From an uncultured Allomuricauda sp. (GTDB taxonomy: Bacteria; Bacteroidota; Bacteroidia; Flavobacteriales; Flavobacteriaceae), in assembly GCF_947501165.1 (NCBI RefSeq), contig NZ_CANMUU010000004.1, forward strand, positions 1 through 64,000: a DNA stretch of 64,000 nt, given 5' to 3'. Positions 35,817-45,705 of the stretch are shown here, in pieces. Numbering within the stretch: position 1 is the stretch's first letter; every line of letters starts with the position of its first letter. The position numbers and the translations under genes are program-made. The notes below the pieces were generated by a model. The model was not told the origin of the DNA, did not search any database, and saw only the letters and a list, made by a program, of their open reading frames with translations.

Positions 35817-38384
35817 ATGGGTAACAAAGCAAAAATAGGGTTATTGTTGCTCATAGCTACCTTTATGGGATGTAATACCCTAAAAAGGGTGGGTAATGAT
35901 GAACTTCTGCTCACTAAAAACTCGGTTTTCGCCGATGATGAAAAGGTTGGGGATGAAACCGTTAGGAGTCTTATTGTACAAAAACCGAACAGTAGTTTAT
36001 TGGGATACCCCCTACGCCTGAACCTATACAACCTGGCCAAAGAAAATCCAGATTCTTCCTTTCAAAGCTGGTTGTACCGTAAAGAAAAAAGGGAGAAAAG
36101 ATTAAATAGGCTGTTATCCAAAAAGCAAGTAGTTCGCTTACAAGAGTCATTTGTGGTTAAAGGAGCGAGTGAATTTTTAAAACGAATTGGAGAAGCCCCG
36201 GTAGTAATTGACACTAGTCTGTCCCAAAAATCGGTTGATAGAATCAAAGCGTACTACAACAGCAAAGGGTATTTCAATAACACTGGCTCTTATGAGATTG
36301 AAAAATCCAAAAGAAAAAAAAGAGCACAGATGGCCTACAGAATCAATCTAGGAAAACCTTATGTGTTGGACACGGTGTATCTAAACATTTTATCTCCAGA
36401 TTTGGATTCAATTTATAAAAGCACTCTTGATTTATCCTTGATAAAGAAAGGCGACCAGTTCGATTTGGCCCAATTTAATCAAGAAAGAGAACGGCTAACC
36501 ACGTTGTTTCGAAACACAGGGGTGTATAATTTTCAAGAAAGTTCCATTAATTATGATATTTCAAGGGACACTATAAAAGCTTCTGACGATCAGCTTATGG
36601 AAGTCCAGCTTAATATTCAAAATCCTGCAGGAACAAGTGCTCCCGATTCCACAAACACCTATAAAGTTCATAGATTCAATAACATAAACATTTATAGCGA
36701 CTATCTTATAGGAAGTACATCAGACTCCCTAAAGTCCATTACATATGAAGACTACACCATTTTCTATAATGATAAATTAAAGTATAAGCCAAAGGCTTTG
36801 GCAGATGCCATTTTTTTTGAGAGTGATAGTATTTATAGAGATTTGGACAGAATACGTACCTATCGGCAAATCACAAACCTGAATACCTTTAAGTATCCCA
36901 ATATTGAGTTTATACCGGATTCAACGGATACCGAATTAAATACGAATATATATCTGGCACCACGACCCAAGTTCTCTTTGAATCTTGATTTTGATGTTAC
37001 CCATTCCAATATTCAACAGCTGGGGACGGCCTTAAGCGCATCGGTAATTACCAGAAACGTTTTTGGAGGAGCAGAAACTTTGAACATTTCGGCGAGAGGC
37101 GCCATAGGACTATTAAGTGATGTAGTAGCATTTTCAGGGGAAACCTTCACCTCAGAAATAGGAGGAGATATCAATATAACCTTTCCAAGAATATGGTTCC
37201 CAATCGATACAAAAAAGGTTATTCCTTACTACATGCTACCACAAACCAGACTTTTGGCAGGTACTAATTTTCAACAAAACATTGGACTGGATAGGCAGAC
37301 TTTAAATACCATATTATCCTATAACTGGTCCCCTGACCTAAGTCTAAAAAATAATATTGAGCTATTGAATGTGGAGTTCGTACTCAATAGGAATACAGAA
37401 CGCTTCTTTAACATCTATCAAAACACCTTTAATAATTTGGATGAAATTGCCAATCAAATTGAAGACGACCCACAATATACCGACTTTTTTAATTTTGATG
37501 AAGAGACATCAGAAGGCATTCTACTTATTCCAGATGGTGCCGACGATTTTATTGATGCGGTACAACAGGGTGAAATTCCAGAAATAAACGAGGAAGACAC
37601 ACGTGAGGTAAATAGTATAGCCGAACGTCAGCAACGCCTTACCGAAAATAACCTCATTTTCACCAGTAGCTACACCTTTACCAAAAACAGTAGGGTCGAT
37701 TTAAACGATAATAGCTTCTACCAACTTAGGGGCAAAATTGAAAGTGCGGGAAATGCCCTATCGCTTTCATCGAGTATTATACCGTTCAATGAGAACGATA
37801 ATGGACAGTTGTTGGTCTTTGGAGTACCGTTCTCACAATATATTAAAACAGAACTTGATTATATAAAGCATTGGGATTTGGGAGGTTCAGAAGTATTTGC
37901 TTTTCGTTCCTTTTTTGGTTTGGCCATTCCCTATGGAAATGCGGAAAGCATTCCATTTGTACGAAGTTATTTTGCTGGCGGGTCAAATGATAATAGAGCA
38001 TGGAACGCTTATGAACTTGGCCCGGGAAGCACAGACAATGTAAATGACTTTAATGAGGCCAATCTTAAAATAGCATTCAATTTTGAGTATCGTTTCCCTC
38101 TTGCTGGAGATTTAAAAGGAGCTCTGTTCGCAGATGCTGGTAACATTTGGAACGTTTTTGACAATGAAGACAATCCTGATGCTATTTTTAGCGGTTTCGG
38201 TTCTTTGACAGATATTGCTTTGGGAAGCGGAATGGGCTTGCGCTATGATTTTAGCTATTTCGTTTTTAGGTTAGATGTCGGTTTTAAGACCTACAATCCC
38301 GCTCTTGAACAATCCAGAAGGTGGTTTTCCGAATATAATTTCAGAAACTCCGTCCTCAATGTTGGTATCAATTACCCATTCTAG
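35817..38384 (+). CDS. TamL-like BamA/TamA family outer membrane protein, lipoprotein
   Basis: A large outer-membrane Omp85 protein (855 residues from this start). ATG 35817 gives a compact lipoprotein signal (MGNKAKIGLLLLIATFMGC), so the POTRA-containing N-terminus would be lipid-anchored, as in Bacteroidota TamL. ATG 35796 is an alternative start 7 codons upstream. POTRA-like regions cover about residues 90-350. The C-terminal barrel runs from about 380 and holds the surface-antigen signature (FVRSYFAGGSNDNRAWNAYELGPG, then GALFADAGNIWNV) and a last strand ending LNVGINYPF. It probably assembles outer-membrane or surface proteins with an inner-membrane TamB-like partner not in the window. 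Confidence 0.9.
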   Translation: MGNKAKIGLLLLIATFMGCNTLKRVGNDELLLTKNSVFADDEKVGDETVRSLIVQKPNSSLLGYPLRLNLYNLAKENPDSSFQSWLYRKEKREKRLNRLLSKKQVVRLQESFVVKGASEFLKRIGEAPVVIDTSLSQKSVDRIKAYYNSKGYFNNTGSYEIEKSKRKKRAQMAYRINLGKPYVLDTVYLNILSPDLDSIYKSTLDLSLIKKGDQFDLAQFNQERERLTTLFRNTGVYNFQESSINYDISRDTIKASDDQLMEVQLNIQNPAGTSAPDSTNTYKVHRFNNINIYSDYLIGSTSDSLKSITYEDYTIFYNDKLKYKPKALADAIFFESDSIYRDLDRIRTYRQITNLNTFKYPNIEFIPDSTDTELNTNIYLAPRPKFSLNLDFDVTHSNIQQLGTALSASVITRNVFGGAETLNISARGAIGLLSDVVAFSGETFTSEIGGDINITFPRIWFPIDTKKVIPYYMLPQTRLLAGTNFQQNIGLDRQTLNTILSYNWSPDLSLKNNIELLNVEFVLNRNTERFFNIYQNTFNNLDEIANQIEDDPQYTDFFNFDEETSEGILLIPDGADDFIDAVQQGEIPEINEEDTREVNSIAERQQRLTENNLIFTSSYTFTKNSRVDLNDNSFYQLRGKIESAGNALSLSSSIIPFNENDNGQLLVFGVPFSQYIKTELDYIKHWDLGGSEVFAFRSFFGLAIPYGNAESIPFVRSYFAGGSNDNRAWNAYELGPGSTDNVNDFNEANLKIAFNFEYRFPLAGDLKGALFADAGNIWNVFDNEDNPDAIFSGFGSLTDIALGSGMGLRYDFSYFVFRLDVGFKTYNPALEQSRRWFSEYNFRNSVLNVGINYPF

Positions 38385-38398
38385 CAGAAATATTTTAT

Positions 38399-38406
38399 TA
38401 CTTTTG
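38399..38406 (+). promoter_or_regulatory. Candidate -7 box of fbaA (TACTTTTG)
   Basis: TACTTTTG matches TAnnTTTG and lies 32 bases before the fbaA ATG. Confidence 0.45.
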
Positions 38407-38438
38407 TTGCCTAATTTTAACCCTTACTAACTCAAATT

Positions 38439-39506
38439 ATGTCCCACAATATAAAACCAGGCGTTGCCACTGGCGATGAGGTAAAAGCAATTTTTGACCA
38501 CGCCAAGGCCAATGGATATGCCCTTCCTGCGGTAAATGTAATTGGTTCCAACACCATTAATTCAGTATTGGAAACCGCAGCAGTTCTAAATTCGCCAGTA
38601 ATTATACAGTTTTCCAACGGTGGAGCGCAGTTCAACGCAGGGAAAGGTTTATCAAATGACAACCAACGAGCAGCTATACTAGGTGCAGTGGCCGGAGCAA
38701 AACACGTTCATGAAATGGCCGAGGCATATGGAGCAACCGTAATCTTACATACGGATCATTGTGCAAAGAAGCTATTACCATGGATAGATGGTCTATTAGA
38801 TGCCAGTGAAGAACATTATAAAGCAACTGGAAAATCTCTTTTCAGTTCCCATATGATAGATTTATCCGAGGAGCCTTTGGAAGAAAACATAGAAATATGT
38901 AAAAAGTATTTGGAGCGCATGAGCAAAATGAACATGACCTTGGAAATTGAGCTAGGCGTTACTGGTGGCGAAGAAGATGGAGTGGACAATACAGATGTAG
39001 ACAGTTCAAAACTCTATACCCAGCCTGAGGAAGTAGCCTATGCTTACGAAGAGTTATCTAAAGTAAGTCCTAGATTTACCGTTGCTGCAGCTTTTGGAAA
39101 CGTTCATGGAGTATATAAGCCTGGCAATGTCACCTTAACTCCAAAAATTCTAAAAAATTCCCAAGAATTTATCTCTGAGAAATATGGTGTGGAACATAAC
39201 CACATTGACTTTGTGTTCCATGGAGGTTCTGGTTCCACCGTGGAAGAAATTAGGGAAGCCATCGGATATGGTGTAATAAAAATGAATATTGATACCGACT
39301 TACAGTACGCCTTTATGGAGGGTGTCAGGAATTATGTTGAAGGAAAGTCTGCATATCTTCAATCCCAAATTGGTAATCCCGAAGGAGATGAAAATCCCAA
39401 TAAAAAGTTCTATGACCCTAGAGTTTGGTTAAGGGAAGGAGAAAAATCCTTTGTCGAGCGTTTGAAAAAGGCTTTTGAAGACCTTAACAACATCAATACC
39501 CTATAA
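38439..39506 (+). CDS. fbaA: Fructose-bisphosphate aldolase, class II
   Basis: It cleaves fructose 1,6-bisphosphate to DHAP and glyceraldehyde 3-phosphate with Zn2+. The 355 residues are of the class IIA length. Motifs are YALPAVNVIGSNTINSVLE, the metal-site VILHTDHCAKKLLPWID, LEIELGVTGGEEDGVDN, the zinc and phosphate loop FVFHGGSGSTVEEI, and the substrate-binding MNIDTDLQYAF. accD follows 31 bases later on the same strand. Confidence 0.97.
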   Translation: MSHNIKPGVATGDEVKAIFDHAKANGYALPAVNVIGSNTINSVLETAAVLNSPVIIQFSNGGAQFNAGKGLSNDNQRAAILGAVAGAKHVHEMAEAYGATVILHTDHCAKKLLPWIDGLLDASEEHYKATGKSLFSSHMIDLSEEPLEENIEICKKYLERMSKMNMTLEIELGVTGGEEDGVDNTDVDSSKLYTQPEEVAYAYEELSKVSPRFTVAAAFGNVHGVYKPGNVTLTPKILKNSQEFISEKYGVEHNHIDFVFHGGSGSTVEEIREAIGYGVIKMNIDTDLQYAFMEGVRNYVEGKSAYLQSQIGNPEGDENPNKKFYDPRVWLREGEKSFVERLKKAFEDLNNINTL

Positions 39507-39537
39507 ATGGGCATCTGTTTAACTTAATTCTGATTAC

Positions 39538-40398
39538 ATGTCGTCTTGGTTCAAAAGAAAGGAAAAGGGAATTCAAACTGCTACGGAGGAAAAAAAAGAC
39601 ACCCCAAAAGGATTGTGGTATAAGTCACCTACTGGTAAAATAGTCGAGTCAGAAGAACTTGCCAAAAACTTTTACGTAAGTCCAGAGGATGATTACCACG
39701 TTCGCATAGGAAGCAAAGAGTATTTTGAAATCCTTTTCGATGACAATAAATTTAGGGAGCTTGACACAAAACTTTCCTCGAAGGATCCCCTGAAATTTGT
39801 GGATACCAAAAAGTATTCCGAACGCTTGAAGGCAGCTGAAAAGAAAACCGGATTAAAAGACGCCGTTCGTACAGCTGTAGGTAAGTCTATGGGTAAGGAA
39901 TTGGTAATTGCCTGTATGGACTTTAGTTTTATTGGTGGTTCCATGGGGAGTGTAGTTGGTGAGAAAATTGCTCGTGCTATAGATGTGGCCAAAAGACGTA
40001 AAATTCCGTTTGTGATGATTTCTAAATCGGGTGGAGCCCGAATGATGGAAGCAGCGCTCTCTCTTATGCAATTGGCCAAAACCTCAGCCAAATTGGCTCA
40101 ATTGGCAGAAGCTAAAATTCCATATATTTCCCTATGCACTGACCCAACAACAGGAGGTACAACGGCATCCTATGCCATGCTGGGTGATATTAATATTTCT
40201 GAACCTGGAGCGCTTATAGGTTTTGCTGGTCCACGAGTAGTAAAAGATACCGTGGGTAAAGATTTACCAGAAGGTTTCCAGACTTCTGAATTTGTAAAGG
40301 AACATGGGTTTTTAGATTTTATTTCCCATCGCAGGGACCTAAAGAACAAAATCAATCTATATATAGATTTAATTACCAACCAGCCGGTTCGAAACTAA
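39538..40398 (+). CDS. accD: Acetyl-CoA carboxylase, carboxyltransferase subunit beta, lacking the zinc finger
   Basis: With AccA it transfers CO2 from carboxybiotin to acetyl-CoA, the first step of fatty acid synthesis. The 286 residues match Acc[87 protein letters not shown] and [11 protein letters not shown]. In E. coli four N-terminal cysteines bind zinc (CDSCG and CPKCD); here those positions read SPTG and SPEDD, so there is no zinc finger. From memory other flavobacterial AccD proteins share this. It follows fbaA and precedes a lipoprotein gene by 4 bases. Confidence 0.96.
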   Translation: MSSWFKRKEKGIQTATEEKKDTPKGLWYKSPTGKIVESEELAKNFYVSPEDDYHVRIGSKEYFEILFDDNKFRELDTKLSSKDPLKFVDTKKYSERLKAAEKKTGLKDAVRTAVGKSMGKELVIACMDFSFIGGSMGSVVGEKIARAIDVAKRRKIPFVMISKSGGARMMEAALSLMQLAKTSAKLAQLAEAKIPYISLCTDPTTGGTTASYAMLGDINISEPGALIGFAGPRVVKDTVGKDLPEGFQTSEFVKEHGFLDFISHRRDLKNKINLYIDLITNQPVRN

Positions 40399-40402
40399 GG
40401 GA

Positions 40403-40900
40403 ATGATTAAATTGCTGTCCCTTCATTGGATTCTTCTGAGTTTTCTTTTTTCGTGCGGCTCAACAGATGATACTGAAAACAATAGCGGGGAAGAACCCGG
40501 GATAACTTCCGAGTCAACTGAAACAGTCGACGTAACTGCAGTTTCGGTTTCTGGAAATGAAAACGCTTATACCTTTAGTGTTACTATTTCAAGTCCAGAT
40601 TTAGGCTGCAACCAGTATGCAGATTGGTGGGAGGTAATTGATATGCAGGGAAACTTAATTTATAGAAGAATCCTAGCCCACAGCCACGTTGAAGAACAAC
40701 CGTTTACCAGAAGTGGTGGTCAAGTACGCATTTCTGAAGACACTGAAGTCTATGTAAGGGCCCATATGAATAACTCTGGCTATGGCCCAAATGCCTTTCG
40801 TGGCAGTGTTTCCAATGGTTTTAACGCTTTTGAACTTCCCAGTGATTTTGCTAAAAGTCTAGAAAGTGAACAACCTTTACCCAATGGTTGCGCATTTTGA
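40403..40900 (+). CDS. Lipoprotein of unknown function, 165 aa
   Basis: The N-terminus (WILLSFLFSCGSTDDTENN, Cys18) is a lipoprotein signal with an acidic stretch right after the Cys. The remaining ~140 residues look like a single beta-sandwich-type domain (ENAYTFSVTISSPDLGCNQYA, YADWWEVIDMQGNLIYRR and EVYVRAHMNNSGYG) with no family I can name. It starts 4 bases after accD, so it is probably read through from that unit, and it converges with the next minus-strand gene. Confidence 0.7.
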   Translation: MIKLLSLHWILLSFLFSCGSTDDTENNSGEEPGITSESTETVDVTAVSVSGNENAYTFSVTISSPDLGCNQYADWWEVIDMQGNLIYRRILAHSHVEEQPFTRSGGQVRISEDTEVYVRAHMNNSGYGPNAFRGSVSNGFNAFELPSDFAKSLESEQPLPNGCAF

Positions 40901-40928
40901 TAAGTCGCACTTTTTTCAACTTATCTAC

Positions 40929-41681
40929 TTACTGATTTCTTTGTATTTGGAATATGCCCACTACGTTTTTGGTTTTCGCCCCGTCCTCATTGGGACGTTC
41001 CAAAACCTGTAAGTCTTGGTAGTTTTCAGCCGCTAGTAAAACCTCCGACTTAGACAGTTTGAACTGAGGTCTAAATCCAAACGTATAATTCGTGCGTCCT
41101 TCTATGTGGTTATGATCAAAACCAACAGAATCTTTTGAAATATAATTCACTAAAAAATCTACATCATAAGGGGAAGAAAAATATGAAGGTTTATAGCCAG
41201 CTGATTGCCCATTCATATCCGTGATTCTTTCAACATTCAAAATTTTAAAAGTATACATATCTCCAATTTCTGGTGTTTGAGCCAATTCTTTCTTTTCAGA
41301 AATCCGGGTATTCTTTGCCAAAGCTTTATAAATACCATCTGAAGAAACATCAATAGTGCCATATATCACATAGCCTAAAAGAAAAAGAACGGGAAGTGCT
41401 ACGACAATCAATCCAGTGTAACTCCAAAATGGACTACGCTTTTTTAAAGTCTTCAAATCAAGGGCGGAACGCATCGCTGGATTGGTATCCGTAACTTCTT
41501 TTTTCGTAGCCCCATCAAGTACTTTCCAGTGTTTCTCTACCGGAAATATCGGAATGTACCAAAGATGAAAAACCTTTTGATAGATGGTAAAAATCAAGTT
41601 TTCAGAAATATCCTTCAAGCCTAACTCTTGGGCCGTATACGATTTTATTTTCAAGGAATAGGAGCCTAGTCGCAGTCGCAT
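40929..41681 (-). CDS. Single-pass membrane protein of unknown function, 250 aa
   Basis: A 250-residue protein with a cytoplasmic-type N-terminal ~85 residues (basic, with HLWYIPIFPVEKHWKVLDG), one membrane helix at about 86-110 (TGLIVVALPVLFLLGYVIYG), and a ~140-residue exterior domain (EIGDMYTFKILNVERIT, then YDVDFLVNYISKDS). I do not recognise a family. It is monocistronic by appearance: it converges with the lipoprotein gene, and a terminator for the next minus-strand gene lies upstream. Confidence 0.65.
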   Translation of the reverse strand: MRLRLGSYSLKIKSYTAQELGLKDISENLIFTIYQKVFHLWYIPIFPVEKHWKVLDGATKKEVTDTNPAMRSALDLKTLKKRSPFWSYTGLIVVALPVLFLLGYVIYGTIDVSSDGIYKALAKNTRISEKKELAQTPEIGDMYTFKILNVERITDMNGQSAGYKPSYFSSPYDVDFLVNYISKDSVGFDHNHIEGRTNYTFGFRPQFKLSKSEVLLAAENYQDLQVLERPNEDGAKTKNVVGIFQIQRNQ

Positions 41682-41760
41682 AAAGATTTGGTTTGTTCTA
41701 AAAACGACATATTTGGTTTCAAATTGCTCCTAAGAATCGGTTTTAGGGTAACTGTGTCAA

Positions 41761-41791
41761 TAAAAAAGGCGTATTCCAATGAACACGCCTT
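41761..41791 (-). terminator. Intrinsic terminator of the 41817-42698 lipoprotein gene
   Basis: On the minus strand AAGGCGTGTTC pairs with GAATACGCCTT (one G-T wobble) around a 4-base loop and is followed by a T run. Confidence 0.82.
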
Positions 41792-41816
41792 ATCAAACTG
41801 AGATACAAAGTCTATT

Positions 41817-42698
41817 CTACTTTAGAAACCTCCTCAAGAAAACTTCCGTTTCAGTACCATCTGGCTGGGTCAAGACACCTTTCGCATCACAACTTCCATC
41901 ACCAAAATCAAGACTGGCGGTATTATCGTTTCTAGATATCTCCAAAACACCGCTTACGATAAACCTACAAGACAGTTCTCTGCGCAGAGGACTAATAACC
42001 TCCTTCATGTACACATTGCCAAGTCTTCCTATATAGGTTCTTTTACCTGTGATAAGAAATACATTATCACCCCAAAAACCAGAACCAAAGCCTTCTATCC
42101 ATTCACGGGTTCTTGTGCCGGTAAAAGAAGCTGAATCACCATTGGGCCATGTTGCTTCAAAAGTAGCATTTACCGTCCCCTGGGGATTTCCATTATCATT
42201 TGAACGCACCCTTAAAATATCGGCAGAACCTTCCACCGCTACGCCATTAAAAGTAAAGCTCTCTAGGGTTAAGACTATAGATTTTGAAGCAGCTTCCATG
42301 TCCTTCGCGTAACTCAAATTGATGATACCACTTAAGATATTTCCATTGGGCAGTTCACAACCTTCACCAAAATCAATGGTCTTTTCTCGGGTAGTATCCG
42401 TAACCACGGTAGTAATCGTCACGCAATCCGGTAAATAGTCAGAAGTATAATCGCTTTTAGCGGTCAGGGAGATTTCATCTGCAGCATACACATCTTCGGC
42501 AATGGTTGAAACTTCTTCAGAAATCATTTCAGTTTCATCACTGGCCTGTAGCTCCGCCACAGTGATCAGTTCATCACTGGAAGCTTCAACAATGGGCTCT
42601 TCTGTTTCATTAGTACAGGAGGCGAGCACAAAAAGTGATAGCGCCAAGGCAAATGGGGCAATTTTCATAAAGTTCATTGGATTGAGACTCTTTTTCAT
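41817..42698 (-). CDS. Lipoprotein of unknown function, 293 aa
   Basis: A lipoprotein signal (ALSLFVLASCTNETEEP, Cys28) is followed by an acidic, Ser/Glu-rich linker (residues 30-75). The ~210-residue beta-rich domain contains the repeated element TIDFGEGCELPNGNILSG and, near the end, SLDFGDGSCDAKGVLTQPDG. The two D-F-G-(E/D)-G-x-C elements suggest an internal duplication. I do not know a family with an assigned function. It is transcribed alone and is bounded downstream by a terminator at 41761. Confidence 0.7.
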   Translation of the reverse strand: MKKSLNPMNFMKIAPFALALSLFVLASCTNETEEPIVEASSDELITVAELQASDETEMISEEVSTIAEDVYAADEISLTAKSDYTSDYLPDCVTITTVVTDTTREKTIDFGEGCELPNGNILSGIINLSYAKDMEAASKSIVLTLESFTFNGVAVEGSADILRVRSNDNGNPQGTVNATFEATWPNGDSASFTGTRTREWIEGFGSGFWGDNVFLITGKRTYIGRLGNVYMKEVISPLRRELSCRFIVSGVLEISRNDNTASLDFGDGSCDAKGVLTQPDGTETEVFLRRFLK

Positions 42699-42790
42699 AA
42701 TGATTGAATTTTAGGATTTGTCCCTATGACCAGAACTTTTCAAAAAGGTTTAATTCATAATGAAAAAATTTTTCAATCTAAAAAAAGAAC

Positions 42791-42798
42791 TATCTTTG
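42791..42798 (+). promoter_or_regulatory. Candidate -7 box of rpsO (TATCTTTG)
   Basis: TATCTTTG matches TAnnTTTG, 53 bases before the rpsO ATG. Confidence 0.5.
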
Positions 42799-42851
42799 CA
42801 CGCTGATTGAAAGACAATCAAATACATAAAAATCATTAAACTAATATTGGA

Positions 42852-43121
42852 ATGTATTTATCTAAAGAAGTAAAAGCGGATATCTTCAAAAAACATGGAG
42901 GCTCCGAGCAAAACACCGGTTCTACGGAAGGGCAGATTGCTTTGTTCACATACCGTATCAACCACTTGACACAACACCTTAAAAAGAACCACAAAGATTA
43001 TGCTACCGAGCGTTCTTTGGTGAAATTGGTAGGTAAAAGGAGAAGCCTTTTGGATTACCTAAAGAAAAAGGATATTGCAAAATACCGTACCCTTATTAAG
43101 GAATTAGGTATTAGAAAATAA
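42852..43121 (+). CDS. rpsO: 30S ribosomal protein S15
   Basis: The 89-residue protein binds 16S rRNA in the platform of the small subunit. It matches S15 throughout: STEGQIALFTYRINHLTQHL, KNHKDYATERSLVKLVGKR and RSLLDYLKKKDIAKYRTLI. A hairpin terminator lies directly downstream, and pnp follows after a 198-base leader, the same gene order as in many bacteria. Confidence 0.98.
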   Translation: MYLSKEVKADIFKKHGGSEQNTGSTEGQIALFTYRINHLTQHLKKNHKDYATERSLVKLVGKRRSLLDYLKKKDIAKYRTLIKELGIRK

Positions 43122-43129
43122 AAAATATT

Positions 43130-43155
43130 GGGAGGTTCTTGGCCTCCCTTTTATT
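43130..43155 (+). terminator. Hairpin terminator/attenuator after rpsO
   Basis: GGGAGG (43130-43135) pairs with CCTCCC (43143-43148), followed by a T-rich tract. It may stop or limit read-through from rpsO into pnp. Confidence 0.7.
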
Positions 43156-43285
43156 TTGGCCCTCTACGGGCAACGGTTTCTGGTCAAATCCAGAATATAC
43201 TTAAAAAGCTGCATTCAGTTTTTCAATTGGTCAACACAACAACACAACCCGACCGTCCGGAAGGCGGTAGACCAAATGTTTAACG

Positions 43286-43307
43286 ACCCACCTAAATTTT
43301 AGTGGGT
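43286..43307 (+). promoter_or_regulatory. Hairpin in pnp leader
   Basis: ACCCAC (43286-43291) and GTGGGT (43302-43307) form a stem that ends 12 bases before the pnp ATG. It could affect ribosome access or serve as a processing site; regulation is inferred only. Confidence 0.4.
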
Positions 43308-43319
43308 AAGATTTATTTT

Positions 43320-45542
43320 ATGATTCCAAAAACTTTTAAAGAGGTCATTGACCTTGGTGACGGCAGGGAAATCTCTATCGAAACTGGAAAATTGGCCAAA
43401 CAGGCCCATGGTTCTGTTGTGGTTCAATCTGGCAAGTGTATGCTATTGTGTACGGTTGTCTCAAACTACAAACAAAGTGATGTTGATTTTCTGCCACTTA
43501 CGGTAGATTATCGCGAAAAATTTGCTGCTGCCGGGCGCTATCCCGGAGGTTTCTTCAAGCGTGAAGCCAGACCCAGCGATGGTGAAGTATTGACCATGCG
43601 TTTGGTGGATAGGGTACTACGACCTTTATTCCCTAAAGATTATCATGCTGAGACTCAGGTAATGATCCAGTTAATGTCCCATGATGAGAACGTTATGCCC
43701 GATGCCATGGCTGGACTTGCTGCTTCTGCTGCCATCCAACTTTCAGATTTTCCATTTGAATGTGCTATTTCAGAAGTTCGTGTAGGTAGGGTCAATGGTG
43801 AATTGATCATCAACCCAACACGTGCACAACTTAAAGAGTCAGACATTGATATGGTTATCGGTGCTTCTGCAGATTCTGTGATGATGGTTGAAGGTGAAAT
43901 GGACGAGATTTCCGAAGAGGAAATGGTAGAAGCCATTAAGTTTGCCCACGAAGCCATTAAAGTACAGTGTGAAGCGCAACTTAAATTAGCGGAAGCTTTC
44001 GGGAAGAAAGAAACTCGTGAATACGAACCTGAGGTTGAAGACGCAGAACTTGAAAAGAAAGTTCACGAACTTACGTATGACAAGGTATATGCCATTGCCA
44101 AAGCTGGTTCAGCCAAGCATGAGCGAAGCGCAGCTTTTGATGCCATTAAAGAAGAAGTAAAAGCTACATTTTCTGAAGAAGAATTGGAAGAAATTGGAGG
44201 TTTGGTATCCAAATACTTTTACAAGGCGGAAAAAGAAGCGGTTCGTAACCTTACGTTAGAAGAAGGTTTACGTTTGGATGGACGTAAAACAGACGAAATC
44301 AGACCTATCTGGTGTGAAATCGACTATTTACCATCTGTTCACGGTTCCTCAATTTTCACTAGAGGTGAAACTCAGGCTTTAGCCACTGTGACCCTAGGTA
44401 CATCAAGAGAAGCGAATCAGATAGACATGCCATCCTATGAGGGTGAAGAAACTTTCTATTTGCACTATAACTTCCCTCCTTTTTCAACAGGAGAGGCAAG
44501 ACCTATTCGCGGCACTTCAAGAAGAGAAGTAGGTCATGGTAATTTGGCGCAACGTGCGTTAAAAGGCATGGTCCCTGAAGATTGTCCTTATACAGTGAGG
44601 GTAGTTTCTGAAGTATTGGAATCCAATGGTTCTTCTTCCATGGCCACGGTTTGTTCTGGTACTATGGCTTTGATGGATGCTGGGGTTCAATTGAAGAAAC
44701 CGGTTTCAGGAATTGCAATGGGATTGATTACCGATACGGAAACCGGAAAATATGCCGTTCTTTCTGATATCTTGGGTGATGAGGATCACTTGGGAGATAT
44801 GGACTTTAAAGTAACCGGTACTGCGGATGGTATTACTGCTTGCCAAATGGACATAAAAGTTAAAGGACTTTCCTATGAAATCTTGGTAAAAGCATTGATG
44901 CAAGCCAAAGATGGAAGACTTCATATCTTAACTAAATTAACCGACACGATTGCTGAGCCTAAGCCAGAGGTTAAATCCTATGCTCCAAAAATCGTTACCA
45001 AAATTATTCCTGGAGAATATATTGGTGCCGTTATTGGTTCTGGTGGAAAAGTCATTCAAGAGCTGCAAAAAGAAACCAATACTACTATTGTTATCAACGA
45101 AGATCCTGATACCGAAGAAGGTATTGTGGAGATTTTGGGCACAGGCCAAGACGGTATCGATGCTGTAATCGCTAAAATTGATGCCTTAATGTTCAAACCT
45201 GAAGTTGGTAGCGTTTACGAGGTTAAAGTAATCAAGCTTTTAGATTTTGGAGCTGTTGTGGAATACATTGAAGCACCTGGAAACGAAGTATTACTGCACG
45301 TTTCCGAATTAGCTTGGGAACGCACCGACAAAGTTACCGATATCGTCAACCTAGGAGACACCCTAGATGTTAAGTACTTCGGACTTGACCCAAGGACCCG
45401 AAAGGAAAAGGTATCTAGAAAAGCCTTGTTACCAAAACCCGAAGGTTATGTGGAAAGACCTCCAAGACGTGATAAAGGTGATCGCAGGAATGGTGGTGAC
45501 CGCAGAAGTGGTAACCGTGACAGAAAACCAAATAGAGATTAA
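43320..45542 (+). CDS. pnp: Polyribonucleotide nucleotidyltransferase (PNPase)
   Basis: This 3'-5' phosphorolytic exoribonuclease acts in RNA decay. ATG 43320 ([15 protein letters not shown]) is preferred to an in-frame start six codons upstream. In 740 residues it has two RNase PH domains ([20 protein letters not shown], then [15 protein letters not shown]; second: [18 protein letters not shown] and [19 protein letters not shown]). A KH domain ([19 protein letters not shown]) and an S1 domain ([20 protein letters not shown]) follow. The basic C-terminal tail is rich in Arg, Asp and Gly (last ~30 residues), as often seen in RNA-binding proteins. A terminator follows. Confidence 0.98.
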   Translation: MIPKTFKEVIDLGDGREISIETGKLAKQAHGSVVVQSGKCMLLCTVVSNYKQSDVDFLPLTVDYREKFAAAGRYPGGFFKREARPSDGEVLTMRLVDRVLRPLFPKDYHAETQVMIQLMSHDENVMPDAMAGLAASAAIQLSDFPFECAISEVRVGRVNGELIINPTRAQLKESDIDMVIGASADSVMMVEGEMDEISEEEMVEAIKFAHEAIKVQCEAQLKLAEAFGKKETREYEPEVEDAELEKKVHELTYDKVYAIAKAGSAKHERSAAFDAIKEEVKATFSEEELEEIGGLVSKYFYKAEKEAVRNLTLEEGLRLDGRKTDEIRPIWCEIDYLPSVHGSSIFTRGETQALATVTLGTSREANQIDMPSYEGEETFYLHYNFPPFSTGEARPIRGTSRREVGHGNLAQRALKGMVPEDCPYTVRVVSEVLESNGSSSMATVCSGTMALMDAGVQLKKPVSGIAMGLITDTETGKYAVLSDILGDEDHLGDMDFKVTGTADGITACQMDIKVKGLSYEILVKALMQAKDGRLHILTKLTDTIAEPKPEVKSYAPKIVTKIIPGEYIGAVIGSGGKVIQELQKETNTTIVINEDPDTEEGIVEILGTGQDGIDAVIAKIDALMFKPEVGSVYEVKVIKLLDFGAVVEYIEAPGNEVLLHVSELAWERTDKVTDIVNLGDTLDVKYFGLDPRTRKEKVSRKALLPKPEGYVERPPRRDKGDRRNGGDRRSGNRDRKPNRD

Positions 45543-45565
45543 TTTCTTCTTTTAATGAATGATTG

Positions 45566-45597
45566 AAACCCTGGAAAATTTCCAGGGTTTTTTTGTT
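45566..45597 (+). terminator. Intrinsic terminator of pnp
   Basis: AAACCCTGGA pairs with TCCAGGGTTT around a short A/T loop, then a T7 run. Confidence 0.92.
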
Positions 45598-45705
45598 TTA
45601 CTGAAAAATATCGAAATAAGTATTATCAAATTGTAACTTTTTATGTTTTCCTACGTATAAACTAATGAGCCTCGGCTCACAAACTTAATTTGAAGGGAAA
45701 TTTAG

